From: Isoetes taiwanensis
Lineage: Eukaryota > Streptophyta > Lycopodiopsida > Isoetales > Isoetaceae
Length of the DNA: 64,000 nt
NCBI GenBank assembly: GCA_021234155.1
Contig: JAJEKV010000005.1
Span: 18,894,089 to 18,958,088 of the forward strand
Reading direction: 5' to 3'
Shown here: piece by piece, positions 42,180-53,506 of the stretch
Position numbering within the stretch: position 1 is the first letter of the stretch
Layout: each line of letters opens with the position of its first letter
Translations under genes and position numbers: made by a program
The notes under the pieces: model-generated
Seen by the model: the letters and a program-made list of their open reading frames with translations, nothing else
Database searches by the model: none
What the model was told of the DNA's origin: nothing

Positions 42180-42930
42180 AAAACTAAGAAGACAGTGCGA
42201 TGAGAAATGTGAAAACGATACTTTTTCTAAGCGAGAAGAAAATTGGCTTGCTGTAAGTAAAAAATAATCTGGACTTGAAGAGACTCGGGCGAGGAGTGAC
42301 ACAGAAACAGGATATCATCAATATATGGGGAGCAACGGATACCCTGAGCACGCCAACGCCAAACCAATTGTCGAATGAGTTTGGTGAACACAAATGGAGC
42401 AGAGTCGAGTCTAAAGGGAAGAACATTGAAGATAAAAAACTGGCCCTCTAGCAAAAAACCAAAAAAAGAATGGTGCGGAGGCTAGATGGAGACATGATGA
42501 TAACCAGATTTCAAGTCTATAGCGAAAAGGAAATCTGCGGGTTTGCAAAGATGAGAGAGCAGGTCCAATGATTCATAGCAAAAAGAAGGGACAAATAAAA
42601 AGGAGTTCAAGACACGCAAATCTAATATAAGACGCCACTTTCCTTGACCTTTAGGGACCACCCCCAACGGGAAACGGAAGAACGGGCAAGAAGGCACAAG
42701 GGAGGCGGCACCGGTATGAAGGAGTTTAAGATGGCAGAACGAGCAACATCAAGCTGAGTGAACAAGGACGAATGATTCTTTGCAAGAAAGGGATTGACAG
42801 GGGGATGAGTAAGCCAAGGCAAATAGTAAGCAAATTGGATCCAGCTGAGCACCTGCTGAGAGGAACAAAATGACCGCCAAAAAGACAAAGCAGACAAGAG
42901 GCGATTGAGGACACAGGTACATGACGCAAT
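42180..42930 (-). pseudogene. DIRS-like reverse transcriptase
   Basis: Readable RT: VLSWIQFAYYLPWL, PFLAKNHSSLFTQL, FPLGVVPKGQGKWRLILDLR, VLNSF, FAIDLKSGYHHVSI, FNVLPFRLDSAPFVFTKLIR, IRCSPYIDDILFL. The GKWRLILDLRVLN, APFVFTKL and YIDD wording is that of DIRS-group retroelements, not of copia or gypsy. A frameshift separates 42697-42482 from 42454-42227. Confidence 0.8.
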
Positions 42931-43309
42931 CGAGTCAGCTACGATGGGATCAATGCCCAGATGAGGAATGCAAGAGGAAAACAGAGTGCAATATGAAACA
43001 ACAACAAATCATTTAAGAAAATAAGATACGAACTAGACCCATAAAAGGAACAACTCTGAAAACAACCCTGGGATGCCCTTAGATACGTACTTAAAACGGG
43101 AAGAATGCTTTGCCTAAAAACAATGTCCAGTGTTTTGAACTACAAGGGGAGATGCACACAGGGGGAGTACGTAACGAGGAATGCACAACAAAACATGACA
43201 AATTCGACCGCGCCCAATAAATGCAAAGAATTGTGTCAGAAAGAGGAATGCAGGGGAATGCCTATGCATAATTAACTTATAATCAACACTTTTGCTAGCA
43301 TGCAAATAG

Positions 43310-44276
43310 TTACAACGAGAAACCAGAGCCTAGAGTTACAACAGTCTGGAAAGAAAGATATACAAGAGAGCTTTGTCTGGCAGAACTAGGGCAACGATCA
43401 AGGCGGCCATGGCGGGCCAATTTCAAGTGGCGGGAATCATCAGCGGATAAAGATAAGCCTGAATGATCAGCAAAGTCAGATGCAGTATTGTACCCTTCAC
43501 GATCTACAATCAAAAGAAATTTCATACGCTGCTGAGTTGCCATCTTACCCTCTTCAATGACTTTTAAGACCGAGTCGGGCACCGCAGGAGCGAGAGAAAA
43601 CAAAGAAGCATACAACTTAAGGGAATCGGTCCTCACTAGCGTATAAAAAATCGCATCGGTGCCTTGAGGAGTCCCGCTTTGAAAGTGGGTAAGGTCCTTG
43701 CCGCCCCCATCCCATACCTCCCCCCAGAGATTCGGCAACCTCGCGGAATGGAGGATCGGGCCGAAGACATGTCTCAGAATCATTAATTTGAGCCATCTAC
43801 AATTCTAAGGATTGAATGCAGTAAAAGATCATAATGAGAGGGAAGCGCCATCGATGGGGTAGGTGGTGGGATGGAAAACAATGGAGGAGGTGCCGCATTT
43901 GAAGTTGCAGGGGCGGGGGAAAAAACAACGGGTGGGGGAGGAGGAGCGGGAGTAGCAGTGGGCATAGCCGAAGAGGGAACCGAAGGCGGAATGGGAGGTG
44001 TGGGAGTACTCGAAAGGGGTGTGGAGAAAAACGCTGATGGCGTAGAGGAAACTCCAAAAGGATTCGAGGAGGAAGAGGGGCCAAATGTCCCAATGGAGAG
44101 GCTACATTTGGAAGAATAGATGAAGGAGCCGTGGGAGAAGAACGAGCATGCCCGATGCCAGCGGGTGCCTGAGTGGCAATACGTTTTCCCCGGCATGCTG
44201 CCGCAACCCCCATGGTCCAACCTATATTGATTGGCATCAGCCATCCTGAATGAAAGAATAAGCAGTATTGGAACAA
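43310..44276 (-). pseudogene. DIRS-like gag region
   Basis: A Pro/Ser-rich N-terminal frame (44244-43783; STPLSSTPTPPIPPSVPSSA) is followed by another frame (43783-43310) reading GTPQGTDAIFYTLVRTDSLK and VIEEGKMATQQRMKFLLIVD. Assigned to gag from its position upstream of RT and its composition; no conserved domain recognised. The terminal repeats of the element were not found. Confidence 0.5.
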
Positions 44277-45371
44277 GGAGAATTCAGCTCAGAGGAAACG
44301 CCGACGAGAATTGCTTGCAAGCTACAGGGATATATAGCAGATAGAGCTAAAGAAAACATGTGTCAAAGAAAGCTCAAGCTAAAGATTAATCCTATGTCCA
44401 AAATAGCGTGATGCCAAAACAGATGTCCCTTTTCCCAGAATGATAGTTCTCTTCTATACAAGAAGAGAACCATAGCAATTGTGGCAACATAGTGCAAGCT
44501 GGAAAAATCTTCAATTGTCTACAAGTTCAGATGTGGTATCCTGCAACATAAAATGCGTATGTTATATTCAGGATGGTGAAGGCCACCTTACCCCGAGTAT
44601 TTTAGTACCATGCTTAGAAGTCCAAACAAAATTACATTTTTAACTGTCCTAAAAGCTCGCAACAGTTTGGAAGATGTGTCCAAACAACAATTGGCCTAAA
44701 GAGCACGCTTATATATACGCATAAGCTGCAGCAATCCACAAGAGGCATAACAATTCTCTAACAGCTTTGTTGTCAATCTTTGTCCAAACATCCTTTGGTC
44801 CATGGAAGCACACTTATCTATATGTAAAACATATAAACATGTCATCTTGAAGAATATAGAAATAAGATTGTACGTGAATAGTTTGAGGCGGTGTATGAAC
44901 TAGTTAAAATGTGTTACATATCTATGCAGGTAAGGTACTCAATGTCTCCAGCTACAAAAGTACAAAAATCAAACTTCTATGCACATTGGAATTAAGCACA
45001 ACAATTTATCCTAAAAAGTACAAAAATCAAACTTCTATGCACATTGGAATTAAGCACAACAATTTATCCTAAACCACGCTAAAACATATCTTTCCTGGAT
45101 ACCTACAATTCATATTTGTTGTACAAACTCAACAATTCTTATTTGTTATATTTAATCATGCAACATAACCATGTAACACCTATTTCAATACAACAAGCAC
45201 CTTTAAACAAATTAATTTGAAGCAATAAGCAATCCTTCTAACACTCTATATCCTCTCAACATTTAAACAAACCCTCAATATTGGATATCTATAAAACCCT
45301 TAAAACATGAAACCCTAAACCGAATACACAATCCAACCCACCCCATCCCCAAACCTGCGTTACTGCTAATT
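44277..45371. other. Unassigned AT-rich DNA with a 58-bp tandem pair
   Basis: Two copies of a 58-bp unit at 44961 and 45019 (tacaaaaatcaaacttctat, gcacattggaattaagcaca, acaatttatcct). Nothing else recognised. Confidence 0.6.
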
Positions 45372-46885
45372 ATCTAAGTAAACTCCGATGGTTAAAATGT
45401 TATTATTTTTAAAATATTTTAAGAAGAAAATTTTAGACTGAAATTATTTAAATGATTACGTTTATGTTTTAATTAAAAAAAAAAGTTTATTGCTGATTAA
45501 TTACAATATATTTTATTGTGCTATTAATAAATTGTTCAAAAGCTATTATTAAAACATTAACTTTATCATTTATTAATTTCAATCTGAAACGTTCCTTAAG
45601 AAATTTTTTAAAAGCGTAAAATTTATAAATCGTGAAATTCTTATAATAGTTTCTAAGTCAATCGCTTATGAACCCATCAGATTTCATTTAGAAATTCTAC
45701 AGTGATCAAGTTCTGTAGTGATTTATAATTAAAGTCATGGGACTTAATAAGATCTGCAAACAACATATCATTTGGTTGGTTAGAACCATAAGACTAGAAC
45801 TCTTCAAAGTTAATTTTCTCCACCTATATTTCCTCTTTCTTGCAAAAAGTCAGATCACACCTACAATCACGCATACAAAAAAGTTGAAAGAACTTTAAAG
45901 AAATCAATGCTACTTATTAGCAATAAAAAGTAATAATAAAAGCTCACTTGTGAATGCCTATGCATATCCTCAATCGAGATACATCTAAGTCTTTTTGGAT
46001 CCAAGGCTCACCTTTGAATACCTATGCATATCCGCAATCGAGATCCATCTAAGTTTTTTTGGACCCAAGATTTGTAATAAGGAGATACAATTCTCTTTGA
46101 TACTTTTTATTTCCAACGACACTGAAGCCAAAACCTTTAAGTTTTTCATTGGTTAAGTACCAGCCACGAGTTTGCTATGAAGGTCAAAGTTTGATTTGCC
46201 GAATGCTTCCTCTGCAATGAGGAGCTGCATATGTGGATGTATCTTAAGCTTTGCAAAAATAGAGATGAACTTACAAAAGCTCTCGGTGAGCTTATCGCGA
46301 ATGATGCGAGAAAAACTGCACCGCATCTGCGATGCAACCTTCCAATGGAACGCTCCAAGCAATCTGATTACAAAAAAAACCACAAAAAAGGACTCAAAAG
46401 ACATAAACATAGATAAGTTAAGCAACTAAGGCACTTACTTAGTCGTACTAACTTGAACACACAATAATGAATTCGCAGATTTATCTTCTTCAAATAACTG
46501 GCAGCCAATCTAAAAATGGGTACGAATTAGTTCAAATATACTAAATTTTTATCTAAGTAAACTCCATATGATTTGATTAAAAAAATAATAATAAAAAAAT
46601 TTAAATATTTTAAGAAGAAAATTTTAGATTGAAATTAATTAAACGATTATGTTTATCTTTTAATAAAAGAAGGGTAGTTTATTGCTTAATTTTAATATAT
46701 TTTACTGTACTAATAATAAATTGTTTAATAGCTATTATTAAAACATTAACTTTATTATTTATTAATTTCAACCTAAAACTTTTCTCAAAATACTTGTAAA
46801 AGTGTAAAATTCATAAATTGTGAAATTCTCATAATAGTTTCTAAGTCAAAGCTTATCAACCCATCAGATTTCATTTAGAAATTAT
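45372..46885. repeat. Two direct copies of an AT-rich 335-bp repeat
   Basis: 45372-45703 and 46547-46885 share atctaagtaaactcc, attttaagaagaaaatttta, agctattattaaaacattaa and catcagatttcatttagaaa, about 80% identical by eye. They could be LTRs of an old AT-rich element or a segmental duplication; no TG...CA ends were found. Confidence 0.7.
45941..46068. repeat. 64-bp tandem pair
   Basis: Two copies of gctcacctttgaatgcctatg, catatcctcaatcgagat and catctaagtctttttggat-like text lie back to back between the two 335-bp repeats. Confidence 0.75.
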
Positions 46886-47089
46886 CATGATGGCCACGTT
46901 AAATCACTGAAAGTTGAAATTTTATATTATTGAAATATCTAATTGTAAATATATTCAAGTGAAAATTAGTTCGGAAAGCAATTTTATTTTTTGATAAACA
47001 TTACAGTTTAAATTTGAAGATAAACTTATATAATTAAAACTTATAAAAAATTTAACAATCGAGAAGAATTAAACAATACAATGTTTGTT

Positions 47090-47440
47090 TGAAAAAACAC
47101 TTCATGTTTCTGATTTGAAAGCAAATCTCTTGTCTATTTCTAAGCTTGATGATGGAAGTTTGTTGGTGCAATTTGGTTATGGCAAATGCCTCATCAAAGA
47201 TAAAAAGAGATATGTGTTAGCCATGGGCACTAGAGATGGAGACTTGTATCAGTTGAGTTGATGTCAAAGGACAACCTTCAATGCCTCTCTGGTGGACAGT
47301 ACCCAATTATGACAAGAGATTGGGGCATTCTAACTTTCCACTCTTTAAAGAAATGGCAAAAACATAAGTTAGTGGATGGACAACCACGAATTGGGAAACC
47401 AACAAAGTTGTGCGAAGGTTGTATGCCTACGTATCCTCGG
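47090..47440 (+). pseudogene. Copia gag-pre-integrase fragment
   Basis: Text in two frames: LHVSDLKANLLSISKLDDGS, VQFGYGKCLIKDKKRYVLAM, GTRDGDLYQL, then DWGILTFHSLKKWQ and GKPTKLCEGC. This is the GAG-pre-integrase domain of a Ty1/copia polyprotein, with one frameshift. Both sides are truncated. Confidence 0.85.
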
Positions 47441-48257
47441 CTGTACGTCCTCAGCTAGATATTTGGCATGTAAAACTTCGGCCCTAGCGGGCCTCGACCT
47501 TACGTGCCAATTATCTGACCTCGGATGTACAACCTCAATTATGCATTTTTGGTTATCGGCCTCGGCCAGACCGATAACCTTATCTTATCGAAGCACCCAT
47601 CCGAGTTTTATTTACTGCCTTCTAAGCAGGTTTCAACAATTTGTTTCCTTCATATTTGTACTGCCCGATTCCATCTGGTTAAGACAAATTTATTCTGCAC
47701 ATATAACAGGGCTCGATTTTTCCCTTTTAAAAAGGATATGCTTTCCTAGACCCAGAGACCGATTATTGGCCTATTTCAAGGATTTGTTTGGCCAAGAATT
47801 ATCATCATCATGCCACGATTATTTAATGTGGTTCTTCTTCTGCAACAACCCTTGTATGACCTACTTGATTTTGTCTGGTCCGGCCAAGTTTGCAAGAGAA
47901 AGTAGTCGACAAGTCGATCCATCCCAAATCGAGGTACAATAGACTAACTTTTTGCAAGCAATTTCTTTTTATTGGCCCACATAGACCCCCTTCCATTAAT
48001 AGTTTTAAACCATTATTTAGGCCTTATTCATTATGAAAGGAATTATCTTCAAGTCCTACATTTGCTGGCTTCTATGGTTGCCATCTGATTCATCTGTCAT
48101 ATAAGAGACACGCCCATTCAATTGTCACGAATGCCCAGCATTTACTAATGCCTAGCATTTGGTCATTCTCTTTTTATTCAGATGGGTCCATGTGAACACC
48201 TTCAAACCAAGTAATTTTTCAGTACTTCCTTGCTAAAGGACGGATTGCAAACATATT
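47441..48257. other. Unassigned DNA, possibly an LTR remnant
   Basis: Contains cctcggc/ggcctcggcc text reminiscent of plant gypsy LTRs and a 188-codon frame (47376-47942) with no recognised domain. No support for a gene. Confidence 0.25.
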
Positions 48258-49718
48258 CTAATGTTCCTAACCAACATGCCCTTAACCAACTGGGCAAAAT
48301 CGTCTAAACCAACTGGGCAAAATCGTCTAGACGTTTATAAGTAGTCGCTTCTACCCATTTATGCCGGTGTCTCGGGAACGTGACACCCAGATCTACTCGA
48401 GCAGTCTCCATGGGTCTGTTACAATCTTTCCCACTAGAACTATGCTTGTCCTTGAGCATCACAAACCATAGACCACTACCAAGTCATGACTTACCGTCCA
48501 ATGGTATTTCAGGTCATACTTGCCCCGATTGAGACTCGAACTCGAGCCCTGTTCTGATACCAAATGTAACATTCCTGACCGACATGCCTTTAACCAACTG
48601 AGCAAAATCTTCTAGACATTTATGAGTAGTCACTTCTACTCATTTATGCCGGTGACTCGGGAAAGGCCACATGCATATTCAAGGATCGAATACTCGAGCG
48701 GTCACACTAGAGCTATGCTCGTCTTCGAGGATCACAAGACTTAATCAGTATACCACTGACTGGGTGGTTACCAAGGCATTTATATCGGTGTCTCGGAAAT
48801 GCGACACCCAGACCTACTCGAGCGATCTCCCACTAGAACTATGCTCGTCCTTGAGCATCACAAACCATAGACCACACCATTACTCGAGCGGTCTCCCATG
48901 GGTTCGTTACAATCTCTCCCACTACAACTATGCTCGTCCTCGAGCATCACAGACCAAGTCATGACCTACCGTCCAACGGTATTCCGGGTCATACTTGCCC
49001 CATGGAGACTCGAACTCGAGCCCTGCTCTGATACCAAACATAACGTTCCTAACCGACATGTCCTCAACCAACTGGACAAAACCGTCTAAACGTTTATGAG
49101 TAGTTGCTTCTACTCATTTATGCTGGTGTCTCGGGAACGCCCCACAGGCACATTCAAAGGATCGAATACTTGAGCGTAGGATATGTCCTCAACCAACTGG
49201 GCAAAACCGTCTAGACGTTTATGAGTAGTTGCTTCTACTCATTTGTGCCAGTGTCTTGGGAATGCCCCACATGCACATTCAAGGATCGAATACTCAAGCG
49301 GTCTCTCCCACTAGAACCATGCCCATTCTCGAGACTCGAACTCGAGCCCTGCTCTGATATCAAATGTAACATTCCTGACCGACATGCCTTTAACCAACTG
49401 AGCAAAATCTTCTAGACATTTATGAGTAGTCACTTCTACTCATTTATGCCGGTGACTCGGGAAAGGCCCCACATGCACATTCAAGGATCGAATACTCGAG
49501 CGGTCACACTAGAGCTATGCTCGTCCTCGAGCATCACAAGACTTAATCAGTATACCACTGACTGGGTGGTTACCAAGGCATTTATGCCGGTGTCTCGGAA
49601 ACGCGACACCCAGATCTACTCGAGCGATCTCCCACTAGAACTATGCTCATCCTCGAGCATCACAAACCATAGACCACAGCATTACTCGAGCGGTCTCCCA
49701 TGGGTTCGTTATAATCTC
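48258..49718 (-). mobile_element. Tandem TRIM array, left part
   Basis: Alternating LTR-like units (plus-strand form TGTAACGTTCCTAACCGACA ... GGTTTGTTACA, about 141 bp) and internal units of about 140 bp. On the minus strand each LTR end GTTACA is followed by tt-TGGTATCAGAGC (tRNA-iMet primer site; plus-strand gctctgatacca at about 48552, 49024 and 49353), and a purine stretch (gggagagat) precedes TGTAAC. So this is an LTR-internal-LTR-internal chain, as TRIMs form. Units vary and some are truncated. Confidence 0.8.
49714..49718. repeat. Target-site duplication ATCTC, left copy
   Basis: Matches 62878-62882 outside element 2. The uninterrupted site would read tacaatctctcccac, as in other TRIM units. 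Confidence 0.9.
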
Positions 49719-51340
49719 TGTGACGTTCCACGTATTTATACGGTCTACTATACGGGACACGTACAAATACAAGCACGTCACTCCCTAAAGGTACGCTACC
49801 ATGGGGGTATGGGAACTTAATTGCAACCTAGGGGGTTACCTTACAAAGGATTAAATTAGCTATGCTAATTTAACACATTAATAATAATAACCTATAACCT
49901 AGGAAATTAGGATAATTACCAATTGGGAAGGCGCCACCTGCCCCAATCGATTGGGCAGCATGGGGGTTGCCAAGTTTGGATGCCAACTTGACCCCTATCC
50001 CTGGGATTGACTCCTGAAGATCGACCAAGGAAGGCCGAGTCTGGCGCCATCAACCACCGCAAAGAACCACCATACCAGTCGCCCCTCGCGGAAGCCACAA
50101 CTGAATCTTCAACCGCCAGGAGATGGAGGCGCCCCATGGGAATGAGTCCAGCCAGAACTCAGGTAGGTGGCTATGTGAATTCTAGATAACGCGTGATTAT
50201 GTCCGTTTCTCTGTTCTCTTTGTAATTCAATCATAGAAACTAACCCTTGTTTGTACAAGCAAGTACTCTTTATATTCAATTATGGTTTCTACTCTGAAAG
50301 GATGGATTGTTAGCTCTTTGTTTAGTCTGACTCAAACGGGGGATTAAGGGGGTAGAGACCCTGAACCGTGTATTGTAGTATGCTCCTAGATAGCCTGCAC
50401 CAGAGTCCCATTATTGCGGCAAGGCCGGCACAAGAACCCACCGGGTCCTAGATGCTATGGTCCGGCTTAGCACCGCATAAGGAACACAAGTGGTGACATG
50501 AGGGGTGGGGTCTTGCATGAGCATACAAGGCCCCCGAGACTCCTACAAATGGGCTAGGCCCGATAGCCGGTCACGTAGAGGGCCGGGTATGGGTCTGACA
50601 CTCCCTGGGTGGGAAGGTGTGATCCGTATGGAGCACCTTGCACTTTGAGTAGATTTAGGGTGAGTAAGTTGGGTACGGATGCGGGGGTCGCTGATGCGCA
50701 CGTATTCTCTAGCTCACCCATGGAACCACCGCGGTTTCGGAAGGGGACGCTTCCCCGACCTGCCTCATCGGACCAGGCGCCATGAACCCGGAGTAGGCTC
50801 GTGAGGGTGATGCCCCGAGTTTGCGCTCTGGAAGGGAAGGCTATAGCAAAGCCATAGCATGAATTGACCCATCCGCAAAGTGTGCATGTGGGAGGGGCGG
50901 ATGGAGTGGACAACCCTAGCCAATGTTCTATGCCAGCCAACGCCATGCCAAGACTCGGTCTCGCCGATCTCTTGAGGCCCAAATCCCACCGATCCCCACC
51001 GAGAGTCCGGAGAGCGGGGTAGAACCCGGGTTTGGGTGTTTTCTTAGGATTAGATGCATATTCTATGCCGTTGGTATTTTGGATGGATGTGCCACCCTTC
51101 GTGGTGGTTATTTATGTATATTCGTGCTGTGTGCTAACCCTTGTATTCATGCTTCCGCGACGTAGGAGTCCCATTGAAGGCGTGGGCGAATGACCCCTTT
51201 CAGGTCCTTCTTAGGGCCTCATTTCATAGATGGCCCGAAATAGACGGAGGGCCCCCGCTCATGGTGAGATGATCGCCATGGAGGGGAAAGTCCTCGATGT
51301 ATACGCCCGGAGGGTCGATATATATTCGGGAGCTGCCACA
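49719..51340 (+). repeat. 5' LTR of gypsy element 2
   Basis: About 1622 bp, TGTGACGTTCC...GCTGCCACA. The last bases differ from the 3' LTR end (GGCGTCACA). Long stretches are identical to the 3' LTR, interrupted by clustered small indels. Confidence 0.93.
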
Positions 51341-51343
51341 AAG

Positions 51344-51355
51344 TGGTATCAGAGC
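51344..51355 (+). promoter_or_regulatory. Primer-binding site of gypsy element 2
   Basis: TGGTATCAGAGC three bases after the 5' LTR. Initiator-Met tRNA type. Confidence 0.92.
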
Positions 51356-52079
51356 CGTGATTTGGTTGTTCAAATCATAGCACTCGCCAAACACTAACTC
51401 GTAGCACGGTAGTTAGGAGGAGGCTAAGTCAATGCGTCGTTAGTTCTCTTTGTTGTTTGGCTTGGTGTTAGGTTAAGTTAAGAAATTGTAGCCTTGAAGT
51501 GGAGGGGCCAAGATTGGAGGCCTAGCAGGTGCGGTGGGTAGCTCAAATGACAAAGATGATGGCTCCATTGGATTGCGCTTTCGAATTACCCTAAAACAGT
51601 CAACTCTAGGCGAAAAATGGTCAAGGGCAGGCCCAAAATGAACTTCGAGCCGCTTTGCTTTTTGTCACTTTGTCAATCAAGATCGGCGCCGAAATGTCGC
51701 CGCTACCGAACGACCGTCGGACTTCGAAGTCAACGCTGACCCTTGGTCAACTTCGCGCCGCTTGCATTTCGGCGACACCGGTCGGCAGAAACCCGTATAA
51801 TGCCATCGGCGCCGAGCCAGATGTGGCGCGTATTTCCGCCGTGATATAATTTTTTAATAATAAAATTTTGAAGTTAATAAGAAATTTTTGAAATTTTAAA
51901 GTTAATTGGTAGTTTAGCAAACCATTTCTGTCATTTGCTTTTGCTTAGCGCCTCCAACCGCTGAGCCGCCCCTCGCCATCGCGGCCGGACCGGACCTTGC
52001 TCCTGGCGCCTTGTGTGCCTTGTGCATCTTAAGCCCCCCTTTGCCATCCTCTTATTTGCCGGTAGCCTCACTATTCCCT
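51356..52079 (+). other. Untranslated leader of gypsy element 2
   Basis: About 720 bases without a supported ORF, with an AT-rich patch (51845-51905) that could serve as a promoter region for ORF-A. Confidence 0.5.
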
Positions 52080-52592
52080 ATGGCCATCACCAAGAGCGCT
52101 CCAGATCCAACCACCATGAGCATCGTGGAGATCTACGCCATGATTGCTAAGCACATGGCTACTGACCCAGCCCTCATCGACATCTTGTTGGATGAGCTGG
52201 TCAATAGGTTTGAGAACAACAATAGGATTCCATATCCTGTCTATCACTTCTCAGAGCCATTCCTCATCCGGCTGAACCTACGCCAGCTCCCATATACCCT
52301 TGTTGAGCAACCTGATATGGTAATGATGCTCATCAAATTTTATCCTCCCGAACAGGAAGGCCATACGGAGGAGGAAGATGTCAGGACGGAGGCCGACCGT
52401 ATTAGGGGTTTTGCCAGGGAGGACGACCACCGGGAGATTGAGCGGGCTGACACCGCAGCCCGGGGTAGGGAGTACCGGTACCTCGGGGACGGCTTTGCCG
52501 TCATCGATGGCAGAGCCATTGAGGTTCCCCCATACCACTGGCATGAGGGTTCCAACAGCTTTGTATGGGGAGAAATCCCGACATCGGCATAG
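52080..52592 (+). CDS. ORF-A, N-terminal domain (element 2)
   Basis: From ATG 52080 ([20 protein letters not shown]) about 170 codons to a stop at 52590-52592. It is helix-rich ([40 protein letters not shown]), then acidic ([30 protein letters not shown]), then [18 protein letters not shown]. No known domain. The next frame, which ends in the H3 fold, overlaps its end by 28 bases, so ORF-A was probably one protein of about 400 residues now split by frameshifts. Confidence 0.65.
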   Translation: MAITKSAPDPTTMSIVEIYAMIAKHMATDPALIDILLDELVNRFENNNRIPYPVYHFSEPFLIRLNLRQLPYTLVEQPDMVMMLIKFYPPEQEGHTEEEDVRTEADRIRGFAREDDHREIERADTAARGREYRYLGDGFAVIDGRAIEVPPYHWHEGSNSFVWGEIPTSA

Positions 52593-53305
52593 ACTATCGA
52601 CAACTATTCCGGATAGATATGGGTCTTCGGCCACAAAGGTACCCGCCTGAACTTAATCGCCGTGCGCAGCCCAACTTTTGCTCAGATCCAAGAAGACCTA
52701 AGGAGAGCTCCGGAAGAGCGCGAAGTTGGAGCAAGAGGAGCGGGACCGACAAGATCAGCGGGACCAATGTGGGAGGAGGTGCATCTGGGAGTGGCTCGAA
52801 CCCAAAACCGACGCATCCGACCGTTAAGCTCCGGAGGAAGGGAGTTGCCCATAAGGCCGGCAGTCAATACAAGGATAAGTTAAAGACTGTCGGGGCTTTT
52901 GGGAAGAAGACCAGCTCCGACCGGAGGCAGCAGAGAGTGGATAACTCCCGGCCGGTTGCTGGGGCCAAGACGGTGCCAACATCGTCGGGGCCTGGGCCAC
53001 AGCGGAAGCCTCATCGGTTCCGACCTGGTACCGTGGCATTGCGGGAGATCCGCAAATTTCAGAAGTCCACGGACCTTCTGATCAGGAAGCTACCTTTTCA
53101 GAGGCTGGTACGGGAGATCGCACAGCAATTTAAGACCGATCTCCGTTTCCAGACCTTTGCAATTTTGGCGCTCCAAGAGGCTGCTGAAGCCTACTTGGTA
53201 GCACTTTTTGGTGATGCCAACCTTTGCGCTATCCACGCAAAGAGGGTCACCATAATGCCTAAGGATTTAGCCCTCGCCCGTAGGATACGGGGGGAGCAAC
53301 CTTAG
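52565..53305 (+). CDS. ORF-A, histone H3 fold domain (element 2)
   Basis: 246 codons. Residues 40-150 are a basic, low-complexity tail ([39 protein letters not shown]). Residues 151-246 are a complete H3 core: [96 protein letters not shown], and then a stop. It matches canonical H3 through alpha-N, alpha-1, loop 1, alpha-2 (with a Cys as in many H3s), loop 2 and alpha-3. The usual N-terminal tail with K4/K9/K27 is replaced by a different basic tail. It stands between the LTRs of one insertion, so it is carried by the element. Confidence 0.95.
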   Translation: MGRNPDIGIDYRQLFRIDMGLRPQRYPPELNRRAQPNFCSDPRRPKESSGRARSWSKRSGTDKISGTNVGGGASGSGSNPKPTHPTVKLRRKGVAHKAGSQYKDKLKTVGAFGKKTSSDRRQQRVDNSRPVAGAKTVPTSSGPGPQRKPHRFRPGTVALREIRKFQKSTDLLIRKLPFQRLVREIAQQFKTDLRFQTFAILALQEAAEAYLVALFGDANLCAIHAKRVTIMPKDLALARRIRGEQP

Positions 53306-53506
53306 CCTAATTGCGGGGATCCGCATTTGTACATATCTTTTTGTGATAATTAATAAAGAGGTTTTTATTTTGAATTAAAAGTTTAATGTTTTTTTTATGT
53401 TAAATTTAAAATAAAATGCTGACGTCAGCTTTAATAAAAGGGTTTAAAAGGGGACTGTAAGGTTATTTTAAAACGCTTCTTTTCCTCTCTCCTTCCTTCT
53501 AGCGCC
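53306..53506 (+). promoter_or_regulatory. ORF-A 3' end and ORF-B promoter region (element 2)
   Basis: Contains aataaa-type polyadenylation text (53350-53357), the perfect 12-bp palindrome GCTGACGTCAGC (53418-53429; the CRE/bZIP TGACGTCA site), a TATA-like gtttaaaagg (53442-53451), then a pyrimidine-rich leader to the ATG at 53507. Position and order fit a polymerase II promoter for ORF-B. Confidence 0.5.

Noticed and set aside
43871-44119. Gly-rich plus-strand frame
   Set aside because: Antisense shadow of the Pro/Ser-rich gag-like frame on the minus strand.
47376-47942. 188-codon plus-strand frame as a gene
   Set aside because: No domain, Leu/Ser/Phe-rich low-information translation, and its start overlaps a copia fragment in another frame.
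52565-53305. Host histone H3 gene that happens to lie here
   Set aside because: It sits between the LTRs and TSD of a single insertion, has no canonical tail, and a diverged counterpart occupies the same place in element 1.
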